Assembly (NCBI RefSeq): GCF_050459865.1
Contig: NZ_JBCMNM010000048.1
Location: 62,001 to 126,000 of the forward strand
DNA length: 64,000 nt
Direction: 5' to 3'
From: Rummeliibacillus pycnus_B
Lineage (GTDB): Bacteria > Bacillota > Bacilli > Bacillales_A > Planococcaceae
The translations under genes and the position numbers were made by a program. The stretch's first letter is position 1. Every line of letters starts with the position of its first letter. Positions 51,991 through 59,532 of this stretch are shown piece by piece. Under the pieces are notes generated by a model that had not been told where the DNA came from, ran no database searches, and was given only the letters and a program-made list of their open reading frames with translations.

Positions 51991-52155
51991 AGGGATTCCT
52001 CCTATCTTTTATTCCATTCATTTACTACAGTATCATTTCACGATGGCATTTGATTGTCAATTCTTATTTGTAAACTTTAAAAGAGGTTTGAAACTGTTTT
52101 ACAAGCAAAGTAGTGGGGTATAATAATATATATAGATGTTTGGAGGAGGATAAAT

Positions 52156-52515
52156 ATGTCTAACAAATTAGTTACAGGTATCGCATTAGGCGCAGTTGCA
52201 GGTGCAGCATTAAGTATGTTGGATCGACGTACGCGTGAAACTACAACTAAAAGGGTGAAGCATTTTGTCATTGATGTGCAGTATTATGCATATAATCCTG
52301 AAGAATTAGTCGGCAAAATCCAATCTACAACTAACAAAGCTCAATCTATGTATCATACTTTTATGCATGACAAAGATTTCTATTTGGAAAAGATAAATGA
52401 GATTCAAGAATTAACTCCTCAAGTAAAGGAGATAGTTCTTGAGACAAAAGATGTATTTACAGCGGGTATTGAAAAAGAGAAGAATTCTCCCTCTGAATCA
52501 GTTATTCATCTATAA
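52156..52515 (+). CDS. YtxH-like protein
   Basis: This 119-residue protein has a Gly/Ala-rich N-terminal membrane-associating helix (L-V-T-G-I-A-L-G-A-V-A-G-A-A) and a long charged amphipathic helix, the layout of YtxH-domain proteins, which are linked to general stress. The ATG follows GGAGGAGG. It is 27 bases before the YihY gene, so both are cotranscribed. Confidence 0.72.
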   Translation: MSNKLVTGIALGAVAGAALSMLDRRTRETTTKRVKHFVIDVQYYAYNPEELVGKIQSTTNKAQSMYHTFMHDKDFYLEKINEIQELTPQVKEIVLETKDVFTAGIEKEKNSPSESVIHL

Positions 52516-52542
52516 GTTACTCATACAAAGGGGGAATCCCTT

Positions 52543-53553
52543 ATGGGGAAAAGTAGAAAACGTATGAAGCTTTATAGAAGATATAGTTTTTCAGGAAACT
52601 CCAAATCGATGTCAACTCGTAGGGGAGATAAATCATCTGAAATCTTCAATAAGATGAAACTTATGCATTTAGAAAAAAAAGATAAGCTAGATCAGAAATA
52701 TGATGTCACAGAGCTAAAGGGATTTATTTTGGCATTTTTCCAAAGGTTGAAAGATGCGGATATTACAGGATTTGGTGCGCAATTAGCGTATTTCTTCCTA
52801 TTATCGTTATTTCCATTGCTAATCTTCTTAATGACATTATTACCCTTTTTGGACTTTTCCGGGGATATCATATATATGATTCTGGAGAAAATGCTACCGA
52901 ATGAAGTGTATACAATGGTTGAAGGAACGCTTACAGAGGTGCTTGAAAATCGTAATGGTGGGTTGCTATCAATTGGGGTAATCGGTACGATTTGGTCTGC
53001 GTCTAATGGCGTAAATGCGTTAGTGAAATCATTAAATCGTTCTTATGACAAAGATGAAACGAGACCATTTATAGTTGCAAGATTTATGTCTGTCGTGTTT
53101 ACTTTAATGTTGATCATGCTAATTGTCGTCGCACTTGTCCTTCCAGTGTTCGGTGAACAAATTGGTTTGTTTTTATTTTCTGCATTTGGGTTTGAGGAAG
53201 ACTTTTTAATCGTTTGGAATAAATTCAGATTGATCTTACCACCAATAGTAATCTTTATTGTCCTAACATTAATGTACTGGATTATGCCAAATATTAAATT
53301 GTATTTAAGAAGTGTGTTAATAGGAGCATTATTTTCTACAGTCTCGTGGTTGTTAGTATCCTATTTGTTTTCTTATTATATAAATAATTTTGCGAATTTT
53401 TCAGCTACATATGGTAGTATCGGTGGGATTATTATTCTTATGTTATGGTTGTATGTGACAGGAATAATATTAATGGTGGGTGGCCAAATAAATGCTATTA
53501 CGCAACAAAGAAGAGAAATGCTAGAAAAGAAGAATAGAAATAAGAATAGATAA
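52543..53553 (+). CDS. yfkH: YihY/BrkB family membrane protein (YfkH-like)
   Basis: This 336-residue protein has a basic N-terminal tail (~1-55) and six membrane helices of the YihY family (formerly called RNase BN). Family residues include D-A-D-I-T-G-F-G-A-Q-L-A-Y-F-F-L-L-S-L-F-P near 73-93 and W-S-A-S-N-G-V-N-A-L near 150. Its role is unknown. The ATG follows AAGGGGG. The long basic start is unusual; an internal start is possible but has no better ribosome binding site. Confidence 0.9.
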   Translation: MGKSRKRMKLYRRYSFSGNSKSMSTRRGDKSSEIFNKMKLMHLEKKDKLDQKYDVTELKGFILAFFQRLKDADITGFGAQLAYFFLLSLFPLLIFLMTLLPFLDFSGDIIYMILEKMLPNEVYTMVEGTLTEVLENRNGGLLSIGVIGTIWSASNGVNALVKSLNRSYDKDETRPFIVARFMSVVFTLMLIMLIVVALVLPVFGEQIGLFLFSAFGFEEDFLIVWNKFRLILPPIVIFIVLTLMYWIMPNIKLYLRSVLIGALFSTVSWLLVSYLFSYYINNFANFSATYGSIGGIIILMLWLYVTGIILMVGGQINAITQQRREMLEKKNRNKNR

Positions 53554-53590
53554 AAAACTTCTCGTCATTAAAGGCGAGAAGTCTTTTTAT
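53553..53590. terminator. Bidirectional terminator
   Basis: ACTTCTCG / CGAGAAGT with A6 and T5 flanks lies between convergent yfkH-like and P-type ATPase genes. Confidence 0.8.
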
Positions 53591-53594
53591 TTTA

Positions 53595-55496
53595 TCAAAT
53601 TTTCTTAAGCATTCTTAAGCTGTTTAAAATTACTAAAATCGTACTTCCTTCATGACCAACTACACCCAGTGGTAGATCTACTGCTTGTAAGAAGTTAGAA
53701 ATAATTAATAATACGATAACGGAGATCGAGAAGATTACATTTTGCTTCACGATGGTTTGCATTTTACGTGATAGCTTTACAGCGTAAGCAATTTTGGAAA
53801 GGTCATTTTTCATCAATACAACATCTGCAGTTTCGAGAGCAACATCTGTACCTTCACCCATTGCAATCCCTGTAGTCGCAGTAGCTAGGGCAGGGGCATC
53901 ATTAATTCCGTCACCGACCATACCAACATGATTGTATGTTTTCATTAAATCTTTAATATGATTAACTTTTGTTTCAGGTAAACATTCTGCGATGTAAGTA
54001 TCAACACCAGCTTCTTTTGCAATTACCTTTGCTGTTTTTTCGTTATCGCCTGTTAACATCACAGTACGAATACCTAAGTTTTTCAATAGAGCAATAGCTT
54101 TTTTTGCCTCTTCTCGTACAGTATCTTTCATAGCAGCAAGTGCAACTATACCGTTATCATCTGCTAAAAAGACTATTGTTTTACCTTCTTCAGCAAGCTT
54201 AGGGGCAATACCCTTAGCAAATTTAAATGCATCATCTCTACCAACAAAATCGGATTTACCAACTTTGTAAGAGTGGTCTTCGACAGTTGCTTTTAATCCC
54301 CAACCGGGTACATCTTCAATTTGAGCTTGATGAAATGAATCAATACCACGTTTTGTAGCGAAAGCAGTGATTGCTTGAGCCAGAGGATGGTTTGATTTAG
54401 CTTCAATTCCAGCAATAATGGATAGAATTTGTTGTGCATCTTCACCTTCGCGTACGATAAAGTCAGTTACAACTGGTTTACCTTGCGTAAGTGTTCCTGT
54501 TTTATCAAATGCAATGGCTTTTAATACACTTAAATGTTCAATGTGTAGACCACCTTTGAATAATACACCGTTACGTGCGCCATTTGAAATAGCTGATAAT
54601 GTTGCAGGCATAATAGAAGCAACGAGTGCACAAGGTGATGCTACAACTAGTAAGACCATGGCACGATAAAATGTTGTTGTCCAGTTCCAATCAAGTAAGA
54701 AGTGAGGGACAAACATCATAAGTGCAACTGTAGCTAAAACGCATTTAACATAAGTACCTTCAAAACGTTCGATGAATTGTTGTGAAGGTGATTTTTCGCT
54801 TTGGGCAGATTGTACAAGATCGATAATTTTTTGGAATAATGACTCTGAATTTGGTTTTGTCATTTCCATCGTAACAGCACCTGTCATATTAACAGTACCT
54901 GCAAACACATCTGCACCAACTAATTTTGTTACAGGGATGGACTCACCAGTAATAGCAGCTTCATCAATTGAAGTAGCACCTTCGATTATAACGCCATCTG
55001 TTGGTACTCGTTCACCTGGCTTGATTAGTAATCGATCACCTAAGCGTAGAGAAGCGACAGCTACACGTTCTGTTTCGCCGTTTTCTTTTATTAGCCAGGC
55101 CTCTTCTGGTTGTAAATCCATTAATGCAGAGATTTCTTTATGGCTCTTATTCATTGCGTAGGTTTCTAATGCTCCACTAACAGCAAAGATGAAGATTAGA
55201 ATAGCACCTTCCGTCCAATATCCGATGATTGCAGATCCGACAGCTGCTAAAATCATTAAGAACTCAACATTCAGTTCTTTGTTGGTAATTGTTTCTTCAA
55301 CGCCTTCTTTAGCTTTTGCAAAACCACCAATTATGAATGCTAATATATAGAAGATAATGGATGCAGTAGTTTCAACATTTTTACCTAATAACCAAGCAAC
55401 CATGATTAAAACGCCAGAAAGAAGAGCCGCTATAAGTTCTGCATGTTCCTTTGTTTTCTCAATTAGATGATAACCATTCTCTTTTGTTATTTCCAT
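53595..55496 (-). CDS. pfeT: P1B4-type metal-transporting ATPase, PfeT-like iron(II) exporter
   Basis: From the ATG at 55496 (AGGAGGT seven bases upstream) the product is 633 residues. P-type motifs: T-G-E-S near 184, S287-P-C289 in helix 4, phosphorylated Asp331 in D-K-T-G-T-L-T, and G-D-G-I-N-D-A-P-A-L. The S-P-C motif, lack of an N-terminal metal domain and the C-terminal H615-E-G-S-T-x-L-V-x-L-N signature define subgroup P1B4. B. subtilis PfeT (formerly ZosA) exports ferrous iron and is under PerR and Fur; both types of box are visible upstream here. Zn or Co transport by relatives cannot be excluded. Confidence 0.88.
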   Translation of the reverse strand: MEITKENGYHLIEKTKEHAELIAALLSGVLIMVAWLLGKNVETTASIIFYILAFIIGGFAKAKEGVEETITNKELNVEFLMILAAVGSAIIGYWTEGAILIFIFAVSGALETYAMNKSHKEISALMDLQPEEAWLIKENGETERVAVASLRLGDRLLIKPGERVPTDGVIIEGATSIDEAAITGESIPVTKLVGADVFAGTVNMTGAVTMEMTKPNSESLFQKIIDLVQSAQSEKSPSQQFIERFEGTYVKCVLATVALMMFVPHFLLDWNWTTTFYRAMVLLVVASPCALVASIMPATLSAISNGARNGVLFKGGLHIEHLSVLKAIAFDKTGTLTQGKPVVTDFIVREGEDAQQILSIIAGIEAKSNHPLAQAITAFATKRGIDSFHQAQIEDVPGWGLKATVEDHSYKVGKSDFVGRDDAFKFAKGIAPKLAEEGKTIVFLADDNGIVALAAMKDTVREEAKKAIALLKNLGIRTVMLTGDNEKTAKVIAKEAGVDTYIAECLPETKVNHIKDLMKTYNHVGMVGDGINDAPALATATTGIAMGEGTDVALETADVVLMKNDLSKIAYAVKLSRKMQTIVKQNVIFSISVIVLLIISNFLQAVDLPLGVVGHEGSTILVILNSLRMLKKI

Positions 55497-55510
55497 TTGC
55501 AATACCTCCT

Positions 55511-55529
55511 GATAATGAAAATCAATATC
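55511..55529 (-). promoter_or_regulatory. Fur-box-like sequence
   Basis: GATAATGAAAATCAATATC differs from the 19-bp Fur box GATAATGATAATCATTATC at two positions. It lies directly before the ribosome binding site of the ATPase gene, so binding here would more likely block than activate, unless the promoter lies elsewhere. Confidence 0.55.
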
Positions 55530-55599
55530 AAAACCTTGATATATCTATTATTAATAACGGTTTAATGTTGTTGATAAAAATTTTAAAATCATTTCTAAT

Positions 55600-55614
55600 T
55601 TAGAATTATTATAA
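55600..55614 (-). promoter_or_regulatory. PerR-box-like sequence
   Basis: TTAGAATTATTATAA (minus strand TTATAATAATTCTAA) matches the 15-bp PerR box TTATAATNATTATAA at every defined position but one. It lies ~104 bp before the start of the PfeT-like ATPase. It fits peroxide induction of the gene. Confidence 0.65.
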
Positions 55615-55710
55615 CATAGAGGGAGGGAGGTGAAAAGTATAATAATCGATATTTTGAATGGGTTTATGACAACTTATTGAAATGAGGAAGGGAGTGTGAA
55701 AAAAAGTTAA

Positions 55711-55746
55711 TAAAAAACCTCTCCAAAATTTCTTTTAGAGAGGTTT
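55711..55746 (-). terminator. Terminator of the fumarase gene
   Basis: AACCTCTC / GAGAGGTT hairpin is followed on the minus strand by a T6 run. Confidence 0.85.
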
Positions 55747-55759
55747 AGTATCAGTTTTT

Positions 55760-57295
55760 TTAAAATACACGTTCAGCGTGTTCAGCTAATTTCTCTAGTG
55801 AACTTTTTTGAACATCAGCATGTAATGAGTTTCCATGAGAATCCATTGTAACAACGGCAGTGAAATCTTCAACACCTAAATGCCACATTGCTTCTGGAAT
55901 ACCAAATTCCATTAGGTCTACACCATCAACTGATTTAATGCAATCTGCATAATATTGAGCTGCACCACCAATTGCGTTTAAGTAAACGCCGCCATGTTCT
56001 TCAAGAGCTTTTAACGTTTTTGGTCCCATACCGCCTTTTCCCATAACTGCACGGATACCGAATTTTTTCATAATATCTCCTTGATATGGTTCTTCACGAA
56101 TAGATGTTGTAGGGCCTGCTGCTTTAACAGTCCAGTTATCATTTTCGTCTTTTGCCATTACAGGACCACAGTGATATACGATTTGACCGTTTAGATCTAC
56201 TGGGGCATCATGACTCATTAAATGATGATGAATTGCGTCACGACCAGTATACATACGGCCAGTGATTTTCACTACGTCACCAACGTGAAGAGAGCGAATT
56301 TGTTCTTCTGTAATTGGTGCACGAAGTTCAATAACTTCTTTTTTATCTTCTTTATCTGCATTTTGAGCTGCATCTTCAAATGCAATTTTTTCGCCTTCTT
56401 GATAATGCCAATTTTTGATTTCACCTGTAGTCGCATCAATATCAACAGCCATTCTGCGGTAAGCCCAACAGTTATATGCGACAGAAACATAGAAAGAAGC
56501 TGGAATACGGTTCATCACGCCGATTTTACAACCAAGTAGTGTTGCTTCACCACCAAATCCCATTGTGCCAATGCCCAATGTATTTGCTTTTTCTAATATG
56601 TAATCCTCTAATTTAGCAAGATCTGAATTTGGATTAATATCATCTACATTACGGAATAATTGTTCTTTTGCCAAATCATATCCAGAAGAACGATCTCCGC
56701 CAATACCAACGCCGATAAAGCCAGCTGAACAGCCTTGACCTTGTGCTTGATAAACAGAATGTAGGATACATTTTCGAATACCATCTAGATCACGACCTGC
56801 ACGACCAAGTCCTTCAAGTTCGCAAGGTAAGCTGTATTGAATGTTTTTGTTCTCACAGCCGCCACCTTTTAGAATTAGCTTGATTTCGATATAATCATTT
56901 TCCCATTGTTCAAATTTCATAACAGGAACGCCTGCGCCTAAGTTGTCTCCGCTGTTTTTGCCAGTTAAAGAGTCCACTGAGTTTGGACGTAATTTTGCAT
57001 CTTTTGTAGCTCGAACGATTGCTTGTTTAATTACTTCTTTGATTTCAAGTTGGTTTACGCCAACAGGAGTTTTAATTTTGAAAGTAGGAAGACCAGTGTC
57101 TTGGCAAATAGGTGAAACGTTATCATCTGCCATGAAAATATTGTTCGCGATTGTATCTAAGCTCATTGCGGCACGAGTACCAGCGTTTTCTGCGTCTTTT
57201 GCCTTTTTAATGGCACGACGAACGTCTTTTGGTAAGTTAGTAGAAGTTTCAGTCACTAAATTATAAATGCTTTGTTCTAGTGTATTTAGATTCAT
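55760..57295 (-). CDS. fumA: Class I fumarate hydratase (Fe-S, single chain)
   Basis: This 511-residue enzyme joins the alpha (1 to ~290) and beta (~320-511) parts of class I fumarases. C64 in P-I-C-Q-D-T-G, C189 in G-Q-G-C-S-A-G and one of C256/C276 are the likely 4Fe-4S ligands. The beta part has G-R-M-Y-T-G-R-D-A-x-H and M-G-K-G-G-M-G-P-K-T. It interconverts fumarate and malate in the TCA cycle. Class I enzymes are oxygen-sensitive. Start ATG behind GAGGGGG. Monocistronic. Confidence 0.94.
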   Translation of the reverse strand: MNLNTLEQSIYNLVTETSTNLPKDVRRAIKKAKDAENAGTRAAMSLDTIANNIFMADDNVSPICQDTGLPTFKIKTPVGVNQLEIKEVIKQAIVRATKDAKLRPNSVDSLTGKNSGDNLGAGVPVMKFEQWENDYIEIKLILKGGGCENKNIQYSLPCELEGLGRAGRDLDGIRKCILHSVYQAQGQGCSAGFIGVGIGGDRSSGYDLAKEQLFRNVDDINPNSDLAKLEDYILEKANTLGIGTMGFGGEATLLGCKIGVMNRIPASFYVSVAYNCWAYRRMAVDIDATTGEIKNWHYQEGEKIAFEDAAQNADKEDKKEVIELRAPITEEQIRSLHVGDVVKITGRMYTGRDAIHHHLMSHDAPVDLNGQIVYHCGPVMAKDENDNWTVKAAGPTTSIREEPYQGDIMKKFGIRAVMGKGGMGPKTLKALEEHGGVYLNAIGGAAQYYADCIKSVDGVDLMEFGIPEAMWHLGVEDFTAVVTMDSHGNSLHADVQKSSLEKLAEHAERVF

Positions 57296-57357
57296 GGTAA
57301 TAGCCCCCTCAAAAAGGTAATTTTTTAACCAATCCTATTATAACCTGTCCAAAACAT

Positions 57358-57391
57358 GAAAAAAAGAGCGTATATAATATATACGCTCTTG
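57358..57391 (-). terminator. Terminator of the SE1561-family gene
   Basis: AAGAGCGTATAT / ATATACGCTCTT with T-run on the minus strand, 30 bases after the stop at 57421. Confidence 0.85.
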
Positions 57392-57420
57392 TAAAAATTT
57401 CATAAGTAATAATTTGAGAT

Positions 57421-57609
57421 TTAATTTTCAGGACGGTTTTTGAATTGTTCCATTTTGTCTTCTAAATCGTCCATCATTTCAATAAGGCGATCGATATCTT
57501 GTAAGTCTGCAGTTTCAGGATCCATAGCATCTAATACTTCTACGAAAATTTGCAGACGTTCTTTCAAATAAGTTACTTGTTGCTCTTTGTCCGTAATTGA
57601 TTTGCTCAT
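57421..57609 (-). CDS. SE1561 family small protein
   Basis: This 62-residue acidic protein is mostly helical: Y-L-K-E-R-L-Q-I-F-V-E-V-L-D-A-M-D-P-E near 14-32 and D-I-D-R-L-I-E-M-M-D-D-L-E near 38-50. It fits the small SE1561 family of Bacillales. Function unknown. The ATG follows GAGGTG. It has its own terminator. Confidence 0.8.
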   Translation of the reverse strand: MSKSITDKEQQVTYLKERLQIFVEVLDAMDPETADLQDIDRLIEMMDDLEDKMEQFKNRPEN

Positions 57610-57722
57610 CGTTACACCTCATTTCATCATCACCATAGTAAACGATTTTATCAATTTTTTCAATTCTAAATCCAAAATTATAGGTCGAAAGAGTTATTTT
57701 AATTTTTTGTAAGTTAAGAAAA

Positions 57723-57751
57723 TTTACAAAACTAAAGTAAAATGTTAATAT
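57723..57751 (+). promoter_or_regulatory. Sigma-A promoter of the leader transcript
   Basis: TTTACA (57723-57728), a 17-bp spacer and TAATAT (57746-57751). Transcription would start near 57758, about 13 bases before a strong ribosome binding site. Confidence 0.65.
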
Positions 57752-57780
57752 GAGATTAACATAAAAGGAAGGAGGTAAAA

Positions 57781-57861
57781 GTGAGAAATCACCGGAATAG
57801 CAACCCATTCGTAGGAGTCCTCTTCCTTATTATGATGCCCAAATGTAGCACATCAATATGA
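57781..57861 (+). CDS. Leader mini-ORF 1 (26 aa)
   Basis: A GTG start follows a near-perfect GGAAGGAGGT ribosome binding site at optimal spacing, right after a good promoter. The 26-residue peptide begins M-R-N-H-R-N-S-N-P-F and has a short hydrophobic stretch V-G-V-L-F-L-I-M-M-P before K-C-S-T-S-I. Such a strong translation signal on so short a frame suggests a regulatory leader peptide or a functional micropeptide. I do not recognise it. Confidence 0.5.
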   Translation: MRNHRNSNPFVGVLFLIMMPKCSTSI

Positions 57862-57959
57862 TAAAAGCTGGTAATGTATTTATTCCCAAGAGATTTATGT
57901 AAAATGTTTTCTGATAAAGAGACCTCTCTTAATTGGAAGTGATTCGTAAGGAATGTAAT

Positions 57960-58013
57960 ATGATTAACCGCTGCAAAGGGTATGGAACAGGAACCTATAG
58001 ATTTGCAATATGA
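57960..58013 (+). CDS. Leader mini-ORF 2 (17 aa)
   Basis: ATG with AAGGA seven bases upstream; peptide MINRCKGYGTGTYRFAI. Its TGA overlaps the ATG of mini-ORF 3 (ATGA). Very short; could be chance. Confidence 0.25.
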   Translation: MINRCKGYGTGTYRFAI

Positions 58014-58066
58014 AGGAGGGAGTTAAACAGATTCTCGGTCCGGGCTTAGGCCGAAAATGGGTTTAA
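58010..58066 (+). CDS. Leader mini-ORF 3 (18 aa)
   Basis: Starts at the ATGA overlap with mini-ORF 2; peptide MKEGVKQILGPGLGRKWV. It spans a small hairpin TCGGTC / GGCCGA and ends about 30 bases before the terminator. It has no ribosome binding site of its own, so it would depend on coupling. Confidence 0.22.
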   Translation: MKEGVKQILGPGLGRKWV

Positions 58067-58096
58067 TGTAACAAATAATGCAAATAACAGATTGTT

Positions 58097-58142
58097 AAAA
58101 GACTCAGTACACTACTTATTGTATGTGAACTGAGTCTTTTTG
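58097..58142 (+). terminator. Terminator ending the leader transcript, upstream of the MFS gene
   Basis: AAAGACTCAGT (58098-58108) and ACTGAGTCTTT (58129-58139) form a perfect stem followed by TTTT. It lies ~150 bp before the MFS start. I found no clear alternative pairing that would act as an antiterminator. Confidence 0.88.
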
Positions 58143-58289
58143 TGTATTCGAAAGTAATTCACATGCTATGTAAAATTATGATAAAATTGTCCAAGTATCC
58201 AAAAAATACATAAATAAAGTTTCATGAAAGATAATTTCATACTTTCGGTTACATACGAAATCAATGGTTAGTAAAAATTGGAGGTTGCA

Positions 58290-59471
58290 GTGGAAATAAA
58301 TCAGCGATTAGAACAAAAAAGATTTTGGATTTTAGTCATTATAGTATCCATTTCAGGATTCTCACAAGGTATGTTAATGCCACTTATATCAGTTATTTTC
58401 GAACAAGATGGTGTAGCATCGTCGCTTAATGGTTTAAATGCGACGGGACTTTATATTGGAACGTTACTTATATCCCCATTTATCGAGCAACCATTACGGA
58501 AATTTGGTTATAAACCAATTATTTTGGTGGGTGGAGCAATAGTCTTTACATCCCTTCTTTTATTTCCGTTATGGAAGAATGTATTATTTTGGTTTATCCT
58601 TCGGTTACTTATTGGGATTGGGGATCACTCCTTGCATTATTCAACTCAAACTTGGATCACAAGTACATCACCTCAACATCGTCTTGGCAAAAATATTGCG
58701 ATTTATGGATTATCATTTGGTACAGGTTTCGCTGTTGGCCCGCTATTGGTCCCATTGACAAAGATTTCCGAAGCCTTTCCGTTTATCCTTTCTTCGCTCC
58801 TTTGCTTATTAGCTTGGTCACTAGTATTCTTTTTGAAGAATGAAAAACCAGAACCGATACAAACGAAAAGTGTAGGGGAAAATATACTTAAACGTTATAC
58901 AGTCACTTTAAAATTTGCATGGATCGGCTGTTTACCAGCCCTTTGTTATGGTTTTTTAGAATCCTCATTAAATTCGTTGTTCCCTGTATATGCCCTAAGA
59001 AATCATTTCGAAGTTTCAATGGTATCGATTATTTTAGCGGCATTTTCAATAGGTGGGATTATTACGCAAATTCCACTTGGAACTTTGGGCGATAAAATTG
59101 GACGTCGGAAAATTGTATTAAGCTCACTATTAGGTGGAGGAATTTTCTTTGGAGTAGGAAGCATCGTAGAATCATATGAAATTTTAGTAGCTACTAGCTT
59201 TTTGTTTGCAGGAATGTTCTGCGGTTCATTATTCTCACTAGGGATTTCGTATATGAGTGATTTGACCCCAAGAGAGTTGCTGCCAACAGGGAATTTAATG
59301 TGTAGTATTTTCTTTAGTTTTGGTAGCTTATCAGGACCATTATTAGGTGGGCTATATTTACAATTTGTGCAAAACTACAGTTTCTTATTGCTAGTATCCA
59401 TTATTTTGCTTGTGATCTTTGCTATTAGTTTTATCTTCGGGAGAGAAGATAAAAAGCAAACAACATTATAA
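58290..59471 (+). CDS. MFS transporter (YfkF-like)
   Basis: The GTG at 58290 is preferred, with GGAGGT five bases upstream; a TTG at 58278 overlaps that site. The 393-residue protein has twelve predicted membrane helices and the MFS motif G-x-L-G-D-K-I-G-R-R-K near 267-277. It looks like a drug/metabolite:H+ antiporter of the YfkF group. Substrate unknown. It is preceded by an unusual leader with mini-ORFs and a terminator, which may control it. Confidence 0.88.
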   Translation: MEINQRLEQKRFWILVIIVSISGFSQGMLMPLISVIFEQDGVASSLNGLNATGLYIGTLLISPFIEQPLRKFGYKPIILVGGAIVFTSLLLFPLWKNVLFWFILRLLIGIGDHSLHYSTQTWITSTSPQHRLGKNIAIYGLSFGTGFAVGPLLVPLTKISEAFPFILSSLLCLLAWSLVFFLKNEKPEPIQTKSVGENILKRYTVTLKFAWIGCLPALCYGFLESSLNSLFPVYALRNHFEVSMVSIILAAFSIGGIITQIPLGTLGDKIGRRKIVLSSLLGGGIFFGVGSIVESYEILVATSFLFAGMFCGSLFSLGISYMSDLTPRELLPTGNLMCSIFFSFGSLSGPLLGGLYLQFVQNYSFLLLVSIILLVIFAISFIFGREDKKQTTL

Positions 59472-59472
59472 A

Positions 59473-59520
59473 AAGAAAAGGGAAGTCCTACTGTCAGAAT
59501 TGACTTTAGGCCTTCCTTTT
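59473..59520. terminator. Bidirectional terminator
   Basis: AAAAGGGAAG..TCCTA pairs with TAGG..CCTTCCTTTT, serving the convergent MFS and chemoreceptor genes. Confidence 0.75.
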
Positions 59521-59532
59521 TATAATAGTTCA

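Noticed and set aside
57781..57861. Type I toxin of a toxin-antitoxin system
   Set aside because: The 26-aa peptide is only weakly hydrophobic, and I saw no convincing antisense promoter opposite it.
57960..58030. T-box or other known riboswitch before the MFS gene
   Set aside because: AAGGGTATGGAACAGGAACC superficially recalls the T-box motif, but the conserved GGGUGGNACCGCG core and specifier features are absent, and no other riboswitch consensus fits.
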